A stretch of DNA of 64,000 nucleotides from Pseudocercospora fijiensis CIRAD86 (GCF_000340215.1 NW_006921541.1:861963-925962); one strand, 5' to 3'. Counted from the stretch's first letter, positions 23,126 through 35,100 are shown. The notes: a model not told the origin generated them from the letters alone. Numbers and translations are program-made.

Positions 23126-23821
23126 GAGCGACAAATCTTTTCGCTGCAGGAGCCCATTATCAAAGCCCCGAGACATTTGGAAGTTTCGGGCTTGGCGACT
23201 TCACCTTCGAGCTGAGACAAGTCGGCAGTTCTGTAGCTGACACATTGACCACGAAGATTGTGCTTCTGTATGCGGCATTCAATCTCAGCCTCACAGCTCC
23301 CATGGTTACCAACGAGAGACGATGTTTCCCTCTGAAACCGGCACAGAATTCTAGCCAGTGCGCACTGGGCAGGACATTCTTGCAGGAGGCATATCTGATC
23401 GTCGATTACGAGCGCAGGACCTTTTCTCAGTTTTCTGTATCACCAGCTCTCTTCCCATCTACTTCCGTGCAGCAGAATCTGGTCGCTATCATCAAGCCTG
23501 CGAGCGAAGTTTCTCGGACTGGCGAGCCGCGCTTGAGTAGTTCCGGCGCCATCGCTGGCACGGTTGTTGGCAGTGTCACCATAGAACTATTGTGCGATCG
23601 CGTTCATTGCCTGGATATGCGTGAATAGACGAGGCAGGCAGGATGTGGCAGTGGAGGCTGTGAGCAGGGAGAAGACTGCAGACTTGTCCACTCCTGTCGA
23701 AGAGGCCGACCGCTCGGACACAGTCGTCCACGAGGTCGATGGAAGCGGCTCGATCGGGCCAGAGCTCGACATGTACCGATCGAGTGCAGAAGACACAACA
23801 GCAGGGCATGGCATGGCATGA
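23126..23821 (+). pseudogene. C-terminal remnant of a membrane-anchored pepsin-like aspartic protease
   Basis: The plus-strand frame ending near 23600 reads FGLGDFTFELRQ, YAAFNLSLTAP, then SSQCALGRTFLQEAYLIVDY. These match the conserved end of fungal A1-family aspartic proteases, where the C-terminal lobe finishes with LGRTFLQEAY and a VDYER-like strand. A GAIAGTVVGSV segment then opens a membrane helix, but the frame is lost there. The continuation (AIAFIAWICVNRRGRQD, with an acidic cytoplasmic tail ending at 23819-23821) is in another frame, pointing to a frameshift near 23590-23600. Upstream, stops appear at 23125 and 23083, and neither catalytic aspartate motif is present. It is therefore a broken gene fragment rather than a gene. 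An unrecognised intron is a less likely alternative. Confidence 0.7.
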
Positions 23822-24211
23822 TGAGGGCGTTGTGGCTGGCGCGGTGAATAGAACTATCCGGGAACGCCGAGAGGAAATCTCCCGACTCCCCAGCCTCGCA
23901 GGCAGTGTCATCACCACAACACAGATCAACGTATACCTGGTCCGCCGCAATGTATGATCCAGGCTTGCGAACCCAGATCCATTGTCTAGACGAGAAGTAG
24001 AATAGGATTCATGCACAAGGTTGGCGCGTGGGACTGTGGAGCACGTTTGCAAATGTGCTTTGGTCTGATATGATGAACCGCAGGGTCTAGATTGACAGTA
24101 CGAAATTGACTACTCTACCCTCCATCACTACCAACTCCTCTATCTGGTGCGTTCGGCATTCCACCGTCTCGAACGAGCCGCCAAGCTTCTCCAAGAATGC
24201 TCCCACACAGC
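23822..24211. other. Intergenic region between two broken genes
   Basis: About 390 bp of normal composition, lying between two converging broken genes. Nothing coding is recognisable. It presumably contains the 3' end of the NTF2-like gene on the minus strand. Confidence 0.5.
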
Positions 24212-25488
24212 TTACTGCTTGTGAGGGCTGGTCGGTGGGATGAAGTTCGAGACCTTGAGACCAGAATCTAGTCCCCACGAGATGCTGTCAAATTCGATGT
24301 CGAGGCGGTCGGTTTGAATCTGCCCGTTCTTGCGAGACGTCGTAAAGAGGTTGAAGCCGCGTACAGGATACTGGGCTGAGCCGACGCCCTCGAAGTTCCA
24401 GAACCAGATAATCTTGTTGCAGTCCGTCACATAGATTGCGATTGTGTTGATGCCCTTCGTCTGAGGGGCATTGAGGACACCGCCCAACCACTCCTCCTTG
24501 TTAGCAGCGGCGATGCTGTTGCCGCTGGCCCTGGGCATAGTGGTTGATTCTTGAATTGCATATTTAAGTGAATATTCATATTCAGAATATTCATGATTGA
24601 TTCTAGCATTCTTGAATATTCATGAATATAAATATTCAGGCGGTTATACTACGGCGCACTTATATCCCATGTAAGTATACAAATTCCAGCTCTTTCTTTA
24701 TACAATATAACATCTTCAATAGGACGGAAACGCGCAGAAGTAATCGAGGTAGGTGAACAGCTAACTATAGTATTCCAGCATGTGCTAATAGTTTAGATAT
24801 CGGACTCGGAGCCTAACTCGGAGCAAGAGTTATAGACAATCGACCAGTCTACGCAGGCGTTCTTAGCATTATAGAGCTATTATCTTAACCTCCTACTCAA
24901 GGATATAGTAGCTACTTATCCAACTCTTAGCGAGACCGACCATTGTATTACCCCTACTTAGCTCTATTTCCAACAAGCCGGCATCCTGTCATTCATTGAC
25001 GAAGTAGCGTAGAATAACTTTAAGCAGTATATCGGAGAGGCGGAAAAGGAGGGTCTATAGCTGCCATTCCGCAGGGTTACGAGGAACATGCTGATTCTGA
25101 TTATTCACTTGAATATTCTGAATTGAATATTCACTGATTTGATTTGAGGGTGTAGAATCGATTATTCAGGAATCAACCACTATGGCCCTGGGATCAAGCT
25201 GTGTCTTGGTTCAGTCATGAGCTAGCACAGCGGTCAAAGGTTACCCACTGGCAAGTCTTGCAAGCTGCGAATGGAGTTGGAATATTCCATGAAGTCATCC
25301 GCGAGGATCTTCTCGCCGGTCTGCCTGGCATTTGGATCGATTCGGCCGAATACACCAATGAACTTTTGGATGTACGCATTTGCTTCTGGCTGAGAGAGAC
25401 ATATGCTGGGCCAGTGTAGAGCATCAGCCGCTGGCGCCGCTATAGCAAGACCAAAGATGAGGGCGGATGCAACGATAGAGAACTTCAT
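24212..25488 (-). pseudogene. Secreted NTF2-like protein gene, split by a hAT-like insertion
   Basis: Minus strand. Exon 1 is 25488-25249: 80 codons with a classic signal peptide MKFSIVASALIFGLAIAAPA, then Cys and an NTF2-like N-terminal helix region (ILADDFMEYSNSI). A 50-nt intron (25248-25199, GTGGGT...CACAG, phase 0) follows. Exon 2 starts at 25198, is interrupted after CTTGATCCCAGGGC by the 649-bp element, and resumes at 24527, ending at TAA 24212. The resumed part reads NTIAIYVTDCNKIIWFWNFEG and ends DSISWGLDSG, typical of fungal extracellular SnoaL/NTF2-like proteins of about 180 residues. With the element present, exon 2 meets TGA after about 10 codons, truncating the protein at about 90 residues. 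A ligand-binding or enzymatic role is known for the fold only; this member's substrate is unknown. Confidence 0.82.
24536..25184. mobile_element. Non-autonomous hAT-like element (649 bp)
   Basis: Seen: ends are inverted repeats CATAGTGGTTGATTC (24536-24550 and 25170-25184), continuing imperfectly as TTGAAT/CTGAAT. They are followed on both sides by subterminal clusters of TGAATATTCA-like motifs (24570-24640; 25100-25135). An 8-bp direct repeat GCCCTGGG flanks it (24528-24535 and 25185-25192). Known: 8-bp target duplications, short TIRs and subterminal repeats are characteristic of hAT transposons. The interior (24640-25075) shows moderate RIP and a plus-strand frame with TAG interruptions (FQQAGILSFIDEVA near 24975) that I cannot assign. 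It may be a transposase remnant, which would make this an internally deleted copy. Confidence 0.82.
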
Positions 25489-25900
25489 CTTGATGATGTG
25501 GATCCGAACGGGAGAGTTGTACTCGATATGTGCCGAGTAGATGACTTTGGGCCTAGGGAAAGCCGATCACTTGGAGCAGCTGACATTCTTTATTATATCA
25601 CTCGCGATGAGCACAAACACCATCTGCGACTCGCTGCCATCGCGCTAAGCATATCCAATGCTATTTGCAGCTCATAGTCTTGACAATCGTTCGGAGCTCT
25701 GTTACGATCATGTCAAGACATCCCTGTTGGCACTGAAGTCTGTTTGTGGTTCAGAAAAAGGCTGCTAGTCACTCACTTCACAAGTGGTACGGACATGACC
25801 AGCAAAGCAATTGGGTGCAGTATAAAGGCGGCGCGCCTGAACAGCTCGTGAATCAAGATCCATGCTTTATGATTTTGACTTGACCCTCTTACTGCGGTCG
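25489..25900. promoter_or_regulatory. Upstream region of the NTF2-like gene
   Basis: About 400 bp of un-RIPed sequence holding the promoter of the minus-strand gene that starts at 25488. No further gene is recognisable. Composition changes to RIPed repeat sequence just after 25900. Confidence 0.5.
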
Positions 25901-26128
25901 TAGGGGCGCGACTATTCGTAAATCAGCCCCGGCTATTTATAAATCAACGGACCCAGGGCCGCTACGGTCTCGGTAAGACTATATTGTTAGTAATCTACAT
26001 AGTACAACATCGAATAGAGACGTCTAATGCCTATACTAGCTACTAAGTAGAATTATAACGTAGGAAAGAGGAATTAAGTAAATAATAGGTATAGAACTAG
26101 ATACTATAACTACTCCTATCTATTCTAG
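25901..26128. repeat. RIPed repeat sequence at the edge of the gene island
   Basis: The first 40 bases hold two similar units, CTATTCGTAAATCA and CTATTTATAAATCA (about 25910-25945), around CCCCGG. They could be the end of a degraded transposon, but I found no matching inverted partner. The rest is TpA-rich without a frame. Confidence 0.4.
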
Positions 26129-26350
26129 TATTAGCTAGTAACCGGCCCTATACCTATAGGCTAGGTACTAAGTCTATAAAAGAGGCCTCCTTCTATAGAG
26201 TAGATAGAGTATTAACCTCGTATAGTATACTATTTATATTACACTTCTATAGTACCTATATTATAAGGCTCTAGTTACTAGCCTAAGCGACAAGTTAGTT
26301 AGCCTATCTTACTAAACATAGCTACCTATATTGCTATAGGTTATATTGCC
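26129..26350 (+). repeat. LTR-like segment related to the Gypsy-C LTR
   Basis: About 220 bp aligning with 57082-57305: shared GCTAGTAACCGGCCCTA, then AAGAGGCCTCCTTCTATA, CCTATATTGCTATAGGTTA and the same order of other blocks. It starts TATTAGC, where the Gypsy-C copy has TATTGGC. No second LTR of this copy is in view, so it is either a solo LTR or the 5' LTR of a decayed element. Confidence 0.65.
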
Positions 26351-26352
26351 CT

Positions 26353-26583
<231 letters not shown>

Positions 26584-26589
26584 GGGTAG

Positions 26590-28257
26590 TAGTAGGGGTA
26601 TATAAAGAAAAAAGAAGAAGAAGAAGGAAAAGAAGAAAATATTAATACTCCTAGAAAGCGATATAGAAGTAAAGGTTACAAAAGCGAAGGAAGGCGCGAA
26701 TATAAGTAAAGCGTTTAAAAAAGCAGTTACGGCGCGTTTTAGAAGGCGGTTAGTAGATAAAAGAGCGCAGTTTAGAAGTCGCGAAGAAAGTAATAGTCTC
26801 TAAAACCTAGGATATAGTAACCCCGACTAGAAAGTAGCGGAAACCCTAGGCGCGCGGAAGGAAACTACGAGCGCGTTACTTTAGAAAGCTTAGATAAGTG
26901 CAGATCTAATATCTAAAGTAATAGCGCTAGAAACTACAAGGGGCGTTCTATACCCGCGAAGGAAAGAGAGGAGGACGGGAGTAATATAAAGGGCTACGCC
27001 CTAGGTAGAAAGTACTAGCCTTAGGCATTCGGCCTACGCGATTCTAACCTACTACTTAGCGCTTAGCGTACCGTATAAAACTATTCGGATTTACGTAGAT
27101 AGACTTAGCTCCTTATCGAACCTATTAAGTCTTATATCTAGTATCTACGTACGCGTTACTTACCTATAACAGCTATACTAGTAAACAGATACCGTTTAAA
27201 TAGCGATAGCGCGACTAGAAGCGCTTTATTAAGCGACCTAACTATATTAGCGGACCCTAACGTACCGAAGTCGCGCGCCTTACGATAGAAGACTACCTTA
27301 GCCTCGAATTACTACTAAAGACGCCGCCTCTATAACTATCGTAAGTACCTCGACCTACTAGGATACTACTAAGTTAATAATACGTTAATCTTAGCTAAAT
27401 TACTAGTCTATCGACTAAGAAGTCCTAGAAAGGTAGAAATAGGGCGACGGTTAAAGAGGAGGGGTTATATAGTAAGGTTCGCGAAGGAAGAGGCGCGGAA
27501 GAGACCTCGCTATTTCTACGCTATCTCTTTAGCTTTATTTTTAGTGATAGTAAGGTCTAATACTACCCCTACCCTACGCGACGCGACGATATTACGCAGA
27601 TTACGGTTTTAGTAGGGATTAATAATAGAGACGGACGCTTAGTATACGCCGACCTCTAATTAGGTATCTATACTACTAGCTACTATAGTCGTATCCCTTA
27701 CTATAGCGAGCGGCCCGGACCCGATATCTAAGATAGGACCGCGTATTCCTTTCTAAAAGACTACTCTAGTCTAACGGCGCTATAGTAGTAGCGTCGGAGG
27801 CAATCTAGCCTATTAATATAGCGGGTATACTATTATAGGAATACTAGGGCAGACCGATAATAACTAGGAGAGAGTAAAATCCGGATGTTTTAGCCCCCTA
27901 TTTATAGTTATATAACGTCCGATCTAGCTTGTGCCCTATATCTAGACTAGCCCGAAGAGTAGTATTTTATAGATAGACATTCCGCTTAACTTAGACAATT
28001 CCGCTATAATAGGTATACTACTATAGCTACTAAGAACTAACCGGACATAGAGGCTCTATAGATATACTAATACTATCGTCGTCCGGTATGCTACTATAGT
28101 ATTATTAGACTATACTCGATATAGCAACTTCCTCTAAGAATTAATAGTATCCCTATAATAGCTTTTAGCTAAACTTTTTAATAACTATTCTTATATATTC
28201 TAGCTAGACGAAATCTCGCGAGATAAAGCGTAATATAATACTACTAGAAGCTCGCTA
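26590..28257 (+). pseudogene. Unidentified RIP-degraded coding remnant, continuing after Giant-A
   Basis: A purine-rich start (AAAGAAAAAAGAAGAAG) is followed by plus-strand frames broken mainly by TAG/TAA. Readable pieces include ARLTIEDYLSLELLLKTPP near 27280, TVLVGINNRDGRLVYADL near 27605 and LTGHRGSIDILILSSSG near 28040. At the end one frame runs through the empty site of Giant-A: TKSREIKRNIILLEARY continues as LQKGKQNKY at 55112-55140 after removal of Giant-A and one CGCTA. I do not recognise a family; it may be an older transposon whose ends are lost. Confidence 0.45.
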
Positions 28258-28428
28258 TATTACGGTTTAGACAGTAGTGCGGCCGATCCTGCTTCGGATA
28301 CTATCGATCCTACCGTAGATTAGGACGATTAATATATATAGTTTCCTAGGCTAGTAACTAACTAACAATTAATTATCTTTATATACTAGAATCGTATCCG
28401 TCTCCGCTCTATAGAGCGTATCCTAACA
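28258..28428 (+). repeat. 5' LTR of Giant-A
   Basis: 171 bp, nearly identical to 54938-55108, differing by a few transitions. Confidence 0.93.
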
Positions 28429-28439
28429 ACCTAGTAGCT

Positions 28440-31400
28440 TCGCTAAGATTACGACCTAATTAGCTTCTATACTAATTAACTCCTCTACTAGAACCGAGCT
28501 ATTAGTCCCGATTACAACGAGAACCGAGACGATTAGCTAAGGATCCTCCCGATCTAGCGCCGACCGCGACGATTCGACTCGCTACGTTACGACCGATATT
28601 TACTCGATTTGCACTATTCCGTACTAGTCGGCGGCTACCTACTATAGTGCCTCGCCGATACTAATATACTATATATCCCGAATCGCCTAACCGCGAATTC
28701 GGTAGGTAGCTACGCTTTAGCGGCTAGTAGCTATTTCCCCGCATCCCTAGGAAGGTACCTTTCGAGGAACAACGGAAGGATTAGCCCTAACTAGTTAACA
28801 AACCACCTTTGCTACTAATCCGGCTAGCCTCTATAACGATACTCTACTATATAACGCTTTACGTTAATCCTACGCTTCGTTTCGCTTCTAACCCGGATAG
28901 AAGTATAAATCTGTTAAACTAGCGGTCCGACCGCTACTATAGTACCGTAATCTTAGATTACTAGATACTAAGTCTTATATCCTGCGCATTTGTACCTTTA
29001 TTAGTTACTACGTCCGGTATAGCGAGAATTTTATAGTCTAACTTAGAGCAAAGTACGGCCGTATAGACCTGCTTGCCTCGTACGTCCTATAATACTACTC
29101 GCGACTAGGAAATCCGCTACTATCTTAGGCTAAGATCGACGAGCTATACCTATATACCCTCGACGGAATCGACTTCCCTAGCTAGTAGGTAGTCGATAAA
29201 GGCACCTTAATACGATCGGTTAAGGAACTAAAAGCAGCTTTTCCGAATACTCGCGATTCGTACTATTATAAGTAGTTTTACCCTAAGGTATACTCGCTCG
29301 CGGACATCGAACGAGTACGAGTAGGAGAGCAACGCCCGTAGCCTAATTCGGCTACTTATCGCTCGCCTTCTTCGCGGGTACCGGAGTTTTCGCCGATTAC
29401 TTAGTAGGCGGCGTTGTTGCTACTACCCTCTCTAAGTAGGTATCGACCGCCTAGAGCGACTACCTATTTAGAATAACTACGCGCGCGACGTCCTAATAAT
29501 TATATAGATAGTACGCTACCCTCTGTATTTATATATAGACTGTTACTAATAAAGATCTCTAGCGATAAATCCTCGTCGTTAGAATCCTCGCCGTATCCTC
29601 TACTAGATAATAGACGAGGCCTAATAGACTATAATTACAAGGACGCGCCGCGAGGCCGTAGGCCGACGAAGGGAAATCTAGGCAATAGCGAGCCTCGTAG
29701 CCGGCACTAGTATCTGCTATCTATAGGGTCTACGATAGAGCTAGATCGTAGCGAGGTCCGAGATTAGCTAGACTAGTAGCGCCTATATACCTTATAGGAG
29801 TCGGTATTACGTCGAGGTATTATCTTAGATAATCGCCTCGCCTAATTTCTTATAGAATAATGCCTTTCTCCTTAACCTAATTAGACCGGTTCCTAGGCGG
29901 GCGCTAAAGACTACGATAATAGTCGCGACGATCGTTCGCGTATTATAGGTAGCGATCGCTCCTACGCTAGCTAGGACGATCTAGAGTAGGAGGACCGCGA
30001 CGGCTACTATAGCTACGAGTTCCGAGAGCAAGTCGAGGACTATCTTAGCCGGCGTTAGAGGTCGCGACTTAAAAGAGCGGGTTTGGTTTCTAAGAGTAGC
30101 CGCCGCGACTCGCTATAGGATTAGAACAACTCGCCCGACGGCTAACCGGCTAGCGGCGGCCCGCGGTTAGGTCTAGACGGTAATTAAGGCTATAATTACG
30201 CTGCCTATAGCGGAGGGAATACTAGCGGAGATCCTCGCTACTACTAGCAACCGGGACGCAATAGGAATACTAGCTAGATAGGCAAATTTACTCCTAATAA
30301 TCTACGCAATTACTAGCAAACGTACGCCTACGGCTAGGCTACTTATAAGCCTAAACGCAACGGAAATGCTAGCTAGGCGGGCTAATTTACTCCCGATCTA
30401 CGCTATTACTAGCAACCGTATACCTAGGGCTAGGCTACTCGGGAGCCTAAACGCAATAGGAACGCTAGCTAGACGGGCTAATTCGCTCCCGATCTGCTAT
30501 ATTACTAGCAAACGTACGCCTAGGGCTAGGCTGCTCCTAGCTAGATACGCTAATTCGCTCCCGATAACCCTCGCTACTATTAATAAGCGCCGCCCTAGGG
30601 CTACGCTACCTACTCTAGAGGGAATATAGGCTAGTCGCGCTAATTTCGTCTAGATAATCCTCGCTATTACTAATAAGCTTACTAGCAAGCTTATACCCTA
30701 GGCCCTTATACGTAGAATAGTAGCTCGTACGACGCTAACCGATATAATAGCTATATAGAGCATAGCGAGCTAAATTCCGGTTATTAGCGTAAGAACCGGA
30801 ATAGAAAGTATCGTACTCGCGGTTTCCCTTCGCTATCTAATAGCTCTACGAGCGACGACAATAGCTACTATAGCTACTATAGCGGAAAACATAGCGCGTA
30901 TCGCCGGGCTCGCCGTTATCGCTATTATAGAGATCGTTCCTCGTCTAAATTAGACTCCGAAGAACCGGCCGACTATCGGTACCGCCCTAGGTTCGATCTA
31001 GCCTATCTAGGATTCTTCGACCTAACTTTAAGTATAATAGAATATAGCGACGGCGATTACGCCTTAGTAGGTAATAAAATAACCTACCGATCGGTATACG
31101 CCTTTATCTCGGCGGCTAAGGACTACGTATATATAGTAGGATTAGAGGAGGTTCGCCTTAATATTTCCCTTTATTTCCGCGGAATTGTATAGACCTAGTA
31201 CTAGGCGCAGATTTCTAGTTAAGATCGCCGCTATCTTCGTAAGAGGTACGGCATTAAGCGTTAGTAAGAGAAGCTTAGTAAGCGCTAGAAGGTTTCGGTA
31301 GTAAAGGCGATAAAGCTACTTAACTAGTAATCGTATAGCTAGAAGGACGTTAGAGTAGGGAAGTCGATTACGGACTATATCGTTACGATAATAAGGTTAG

Positions 31401-32090
31401 TAGGCGACGCTAGCTTTAGTAAAAAACTATAGATCCTATAGGCCTACCGCCGTTTAGAGCCGCGGTTCTAGGAGGCTCTATTCGAACTAGACGAGGATAT
31501 AACGACGGACGAATTCGTTATAGCCTATAAGAAGAAGTTCTATATATAGAAGTAGATAGCTACTAGAGGTAAGAATCGTCGCTAGCCTAACTATTAGGGA
31601 ATCGGTCGTAATAATCTAATAAGAAGAGCCGACGGTGCTCGGAATTAGAAGAATAATCCTAGCTAAACCGGATCGTTAGGCGAGTATCGCGCCCGTTTTA
31701 ATACTAACAAATAGTAGAATCGTCCTAATAACTACTATTAGAACAATTAGTAACCTAACGTAAGCGGAAGCGAGCTATAGAAGAAGTTCTTCCCTTAGAG
31801 GGATCTAAAGCGCCTCGATAGGGCCGCCGATACGAAGCCGCGCTAGAATAATCGTTAATAAGCGCACTTTAGTAGCGAGGAAGCCCTAGAGTAGACTCCT
31901 TCTAAACGGGCCTATTATAGTGCCGAGGATACTAACCTAGAACAGTTATAGGACCGGTCGTAGGACGCGGACGACTCCTAGCCCGTTAAGTAAGGTTACT
32001 TCGGCGACCTAGGCGAAGATATATATTATTCGGACCCGTATTAGTCCGAGTATAGTGTCTACTTTAGCGGTATCGGCACTCCTCTCTCGC
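28440..32090 (+). pseudogene. gag of Giant-A, Gln-rich, with internal repeats
   Basis: The frame resembles the gag of Giant-B: a Ser/Thr/Tyr/Arg-rich N-terminus, then a long Gln/Tyr-rich low-complexity part, then the best conserved segment near 30990-31160 (FDLAYLGFFDLTL, DYALVGNKITYRSVYAF), whose Giant-B counterpart reads DYALVGNKIIYRSVYTF. Between 30267 and 30700 a 96-99 bp unit is repeated about four times. In the true frame it encodes FxPDLRYY, Gln-rich linkers and GxA, with every Gln turned to TAG/TAA by RIP. A charged Arg/Asp-rich C-terminal part follows. Its size, near 1,200 codons, is unusual for Gag. Confidence 0.7.
30267..30700 (+). repeat. Minisatellite of 96-99 bp units inside gag of Giant-A
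   Basis: Units recur at about 30271, 30370 and 30466, with a shorter one at about 30537 and degenerate copies to 30700. Each starts near TAGCTAG and contains GCTAATTTACTCCC-like and TATTACTAGCAA-like blocks. Codon periodicity is kept, consistent with a repeat in the protein. Confidence 0.75.
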
Positions 32091-32199
32091 TTGCGGCTAA
32101 AGTCCCTTAAGAAATCAAGGTCCCCTCTAGTATTCGTCTATATCTTTTGTCCGCCTACGCCTATAAGATATATAGTTACGAATTCGCGTCGAGAAATCT

Positions 32200-35100
32200 C
32201 TTATACTATTACGTTCGTACTAGCTATTTAAAGAAATTAGCTCCGCCGCCGCCTATATAGCAAAGATTGCTAGATAACCCTATAGTCTATCGATCTATAG
32301 CGCTACCGTTAGTATAGCGCGGCTACGCTTTTCGCAACTTTTAGTATATAACGTTTCCCTACCGATTCTCGCCCTAGGGCGCTATAGAGTAGATTTGTTT
32401 AGATACCGGCTATACTATAACGCTCGCCGATAAAGTATTTGTACTATAGTAGCGCCCCGATATCTAGATTCTCTATCTTCGCGAGCCGCTTAAAATTAGG
32501 GGTATTACGGGGGCTTAGGCTATATCCGAGTATATTTAGTTAGATTTTTATATACTATCGTAGCGTACGGACGGTACGGTAGCGCTCGCTTATATAGTCC
32601 GCGAGGTTTACCTTATTCCGAGTTTAAAGGCTAAGATCCTATAGGGGATAGACGCGGTAGCTATTAAAGGTATAAAGATCGACGTACTAGTAAGGAAGGT
32701 TATAGTCGCTAATTAGGGCAACGCTACCTTTAAGGTTAGCGTAAAGCGGAAGAAGGGCAAACCGGTCTTTAATCGCCCTATTCGCGTAGTAAGCGATGTC
32801 TAGCTTCTATCTCGTTCGGTAACTATAGTCCTAATTAATTTTGCTAGCGATCTGCTGCGATAGCGCGACTTCTTACTAGAAGTAGGACTAGTACTATAAC
32901 CGTACGGATCTACCTAGGGATTGTTAGCCGGATCGCCGCCGTTAGTATCTATATATAATTAGTTAGTAGACTCGTCCTTCTCGTATATACAAGTCCGTAA
33001 TAATTCTACCTCCGAAGTACTACTAAAGGCCGGCTAGCGAATTAGTACGCTACTAGATTTATCCTTTAAGGGCGCCTTCTACGTAGACGCCGAGGATTAT
33101 AGGCTAGCCGTATTAAATCCGAACGCGCTAATAACAATAGCCGAGCTCGAGTAGAAGTACGACTTAGGTATAACTATCTACGGCGCGCCTAATCGGGCGG
33201 ACGCAATCGCCGTAGTAGTAGAAAAATATCCTAAGCTCTTTACGGATTAGCGTACGATTGTTAATATCCCCGAGTCTAAATATATACCGATTCCTATAAC
33301 CCTAGACTACCTTAATAAGCTCCCTCCGCTAAAGGTAATTAATTTAGGAAAGCGAGATTAGGAAGTAGTCGATAAGATATACGAAGATCTCTATAACTAG
33401 GGCAAAATAGAGTTCACTACCGAACTAATACCCTTCGGGTTCCCCGTTTTTATAGTTTGGAAGCGCGTACCCGATAGGAAGGGCGGCAACGTTAATAAGC
33501 CTAGGGCGGTAGTAGACATTCGCGCCCTAAACTATATATCTATACTAGATAGCTACTAGATTCCGCTCTAAGCCGACCTATTCGGCCTCCTAGTAGGATG
33601 TAACTACATTAGCACTATAGACTGCCTAATATTCTTCTACTAATAGGGAGTACGTAAGGAAGATCGCTATAAACTAGCGATTAATACCTACCGTAGGTAG
33701 GAGTAGTTTAACGTAGCTATTATAGGCTACTCGAATAGTATATAGTTCGTTTAGCGGAAGCTAGATCGTATCCTACGCGACTATCGGGGTTTCGCTCGAG
33801 TATATATCGATAATATCGTAGTATTCTCGCGGACGCTAGAGGAGTATCTACGCTATTTAGAGAAGGTTTTTCGCCTACTAGACGCGGTCTCTATTAGCAT
33901 TAGTCCGAAGAAGACATTTCTCAGCTTCCCGTTAGCGACATTGCTAGGCTAGTACGTTAGTAGGCTAGGTCTCGCGACGAGCGATAAGAAAATCGCCGCA
34001 ATTACCTCGCTCTAGTTCCTAGAGTCCGTCTAGAAATTAGAATACTACCTTAGCTTAACTAACTAGCTCCGTTAGCATATACCCTATTACGCGCAGATAG
34101 CCGCGCCTTTATAGGCCGAGAAAACCAGATTGCTTAAGGGAGCCCTACTAATAGGTAATAGAAGGCGACGGCTTGTCGCGAAGACTCCGTTAGGGGAAAA
34201 TCTATAGCATCGCTAGGAATTAGTTAAGGCATTTAATTACCTCTAGTCTATATTTAGGTCGCCCGAATTCCTCTATTAATTCGACTACTCTAGGCGGCTT
34301 TACGCTAATATAGACTTATCGAGGGAGTTCGGGCATAGCGTAGTAGTCTACTACGTTAAAGGCGATCCGGAGCCGCTCTTCGACGAATACGGTAAGGCGT
34401 AACTGTTTCTACGCTACCGTATCTAGCCGATTCTATTCCTTAGCCGAGGATTAAGTAACGCGGAGAAGAGATACTAGCTAACGGAGCTAGAGTATTCCGG
34501 GATTGTCTAGATAGTAAGGAAAATCAGCTATTTAATATATGCTTTAGCGTATCCTACTACAATCTTTACGGATTACTACGCCGTAGTAGGCCTTACTAAC
34601 TCGGTTTCGCTAACTATAACGACCGATACGGGCAAACAAAACCTTAAGCTAGTGCGGGCATCTCTATACCTGTCTTAGTTCTATATTAGTATAGTATATC
34701 GCCTAGGCCGCATCTACCTAGTTCTAGACGCTCTTAGTCGCCTTCTTAGCGACCTCGAATCCCCTAAAAAGGATCTAGAGGCTAAAAATTTAGATCCCTT
34801 TACGTACTATAGATACGGCGGTTCGTCTAGCCTAGGGGCGTTCTATATAATCCTAGTAGAAATAGATCCTATATTCAAACGCAAGCTTGCGCTAGCGTAT
34901 AAGTATAACGACTATTAGTCGATAGTATAGCGCCTCGTACGCCGCGCGTAAGCGCGTAACGCGCTCGAACGCTTATATCTCGATAGAGTAGATATACCTA
35001 CTATTACGAAAGACCTAGTTCCGTACGATAAAGGTAAGGATCCGTTCGCTAGGGACGAGTTTAGTAACCCCTTAGGGATTAAGTTCTTCGAGCGCGACGA

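Noticed and set aside
25908..25945. Possible terminal repeat of another DNA transposon (repeated TAAATCA blocks)
   Set aside because: No inverted partner or flanking duplication was found in the window.
30366..30629. An 87-codon open frame (LARRANSLPI repeats)
   Set aside because: The frame that connects to the conserved gag segment is a different one. This one is open only because RIP puts stops at Gln codons of the true frame.
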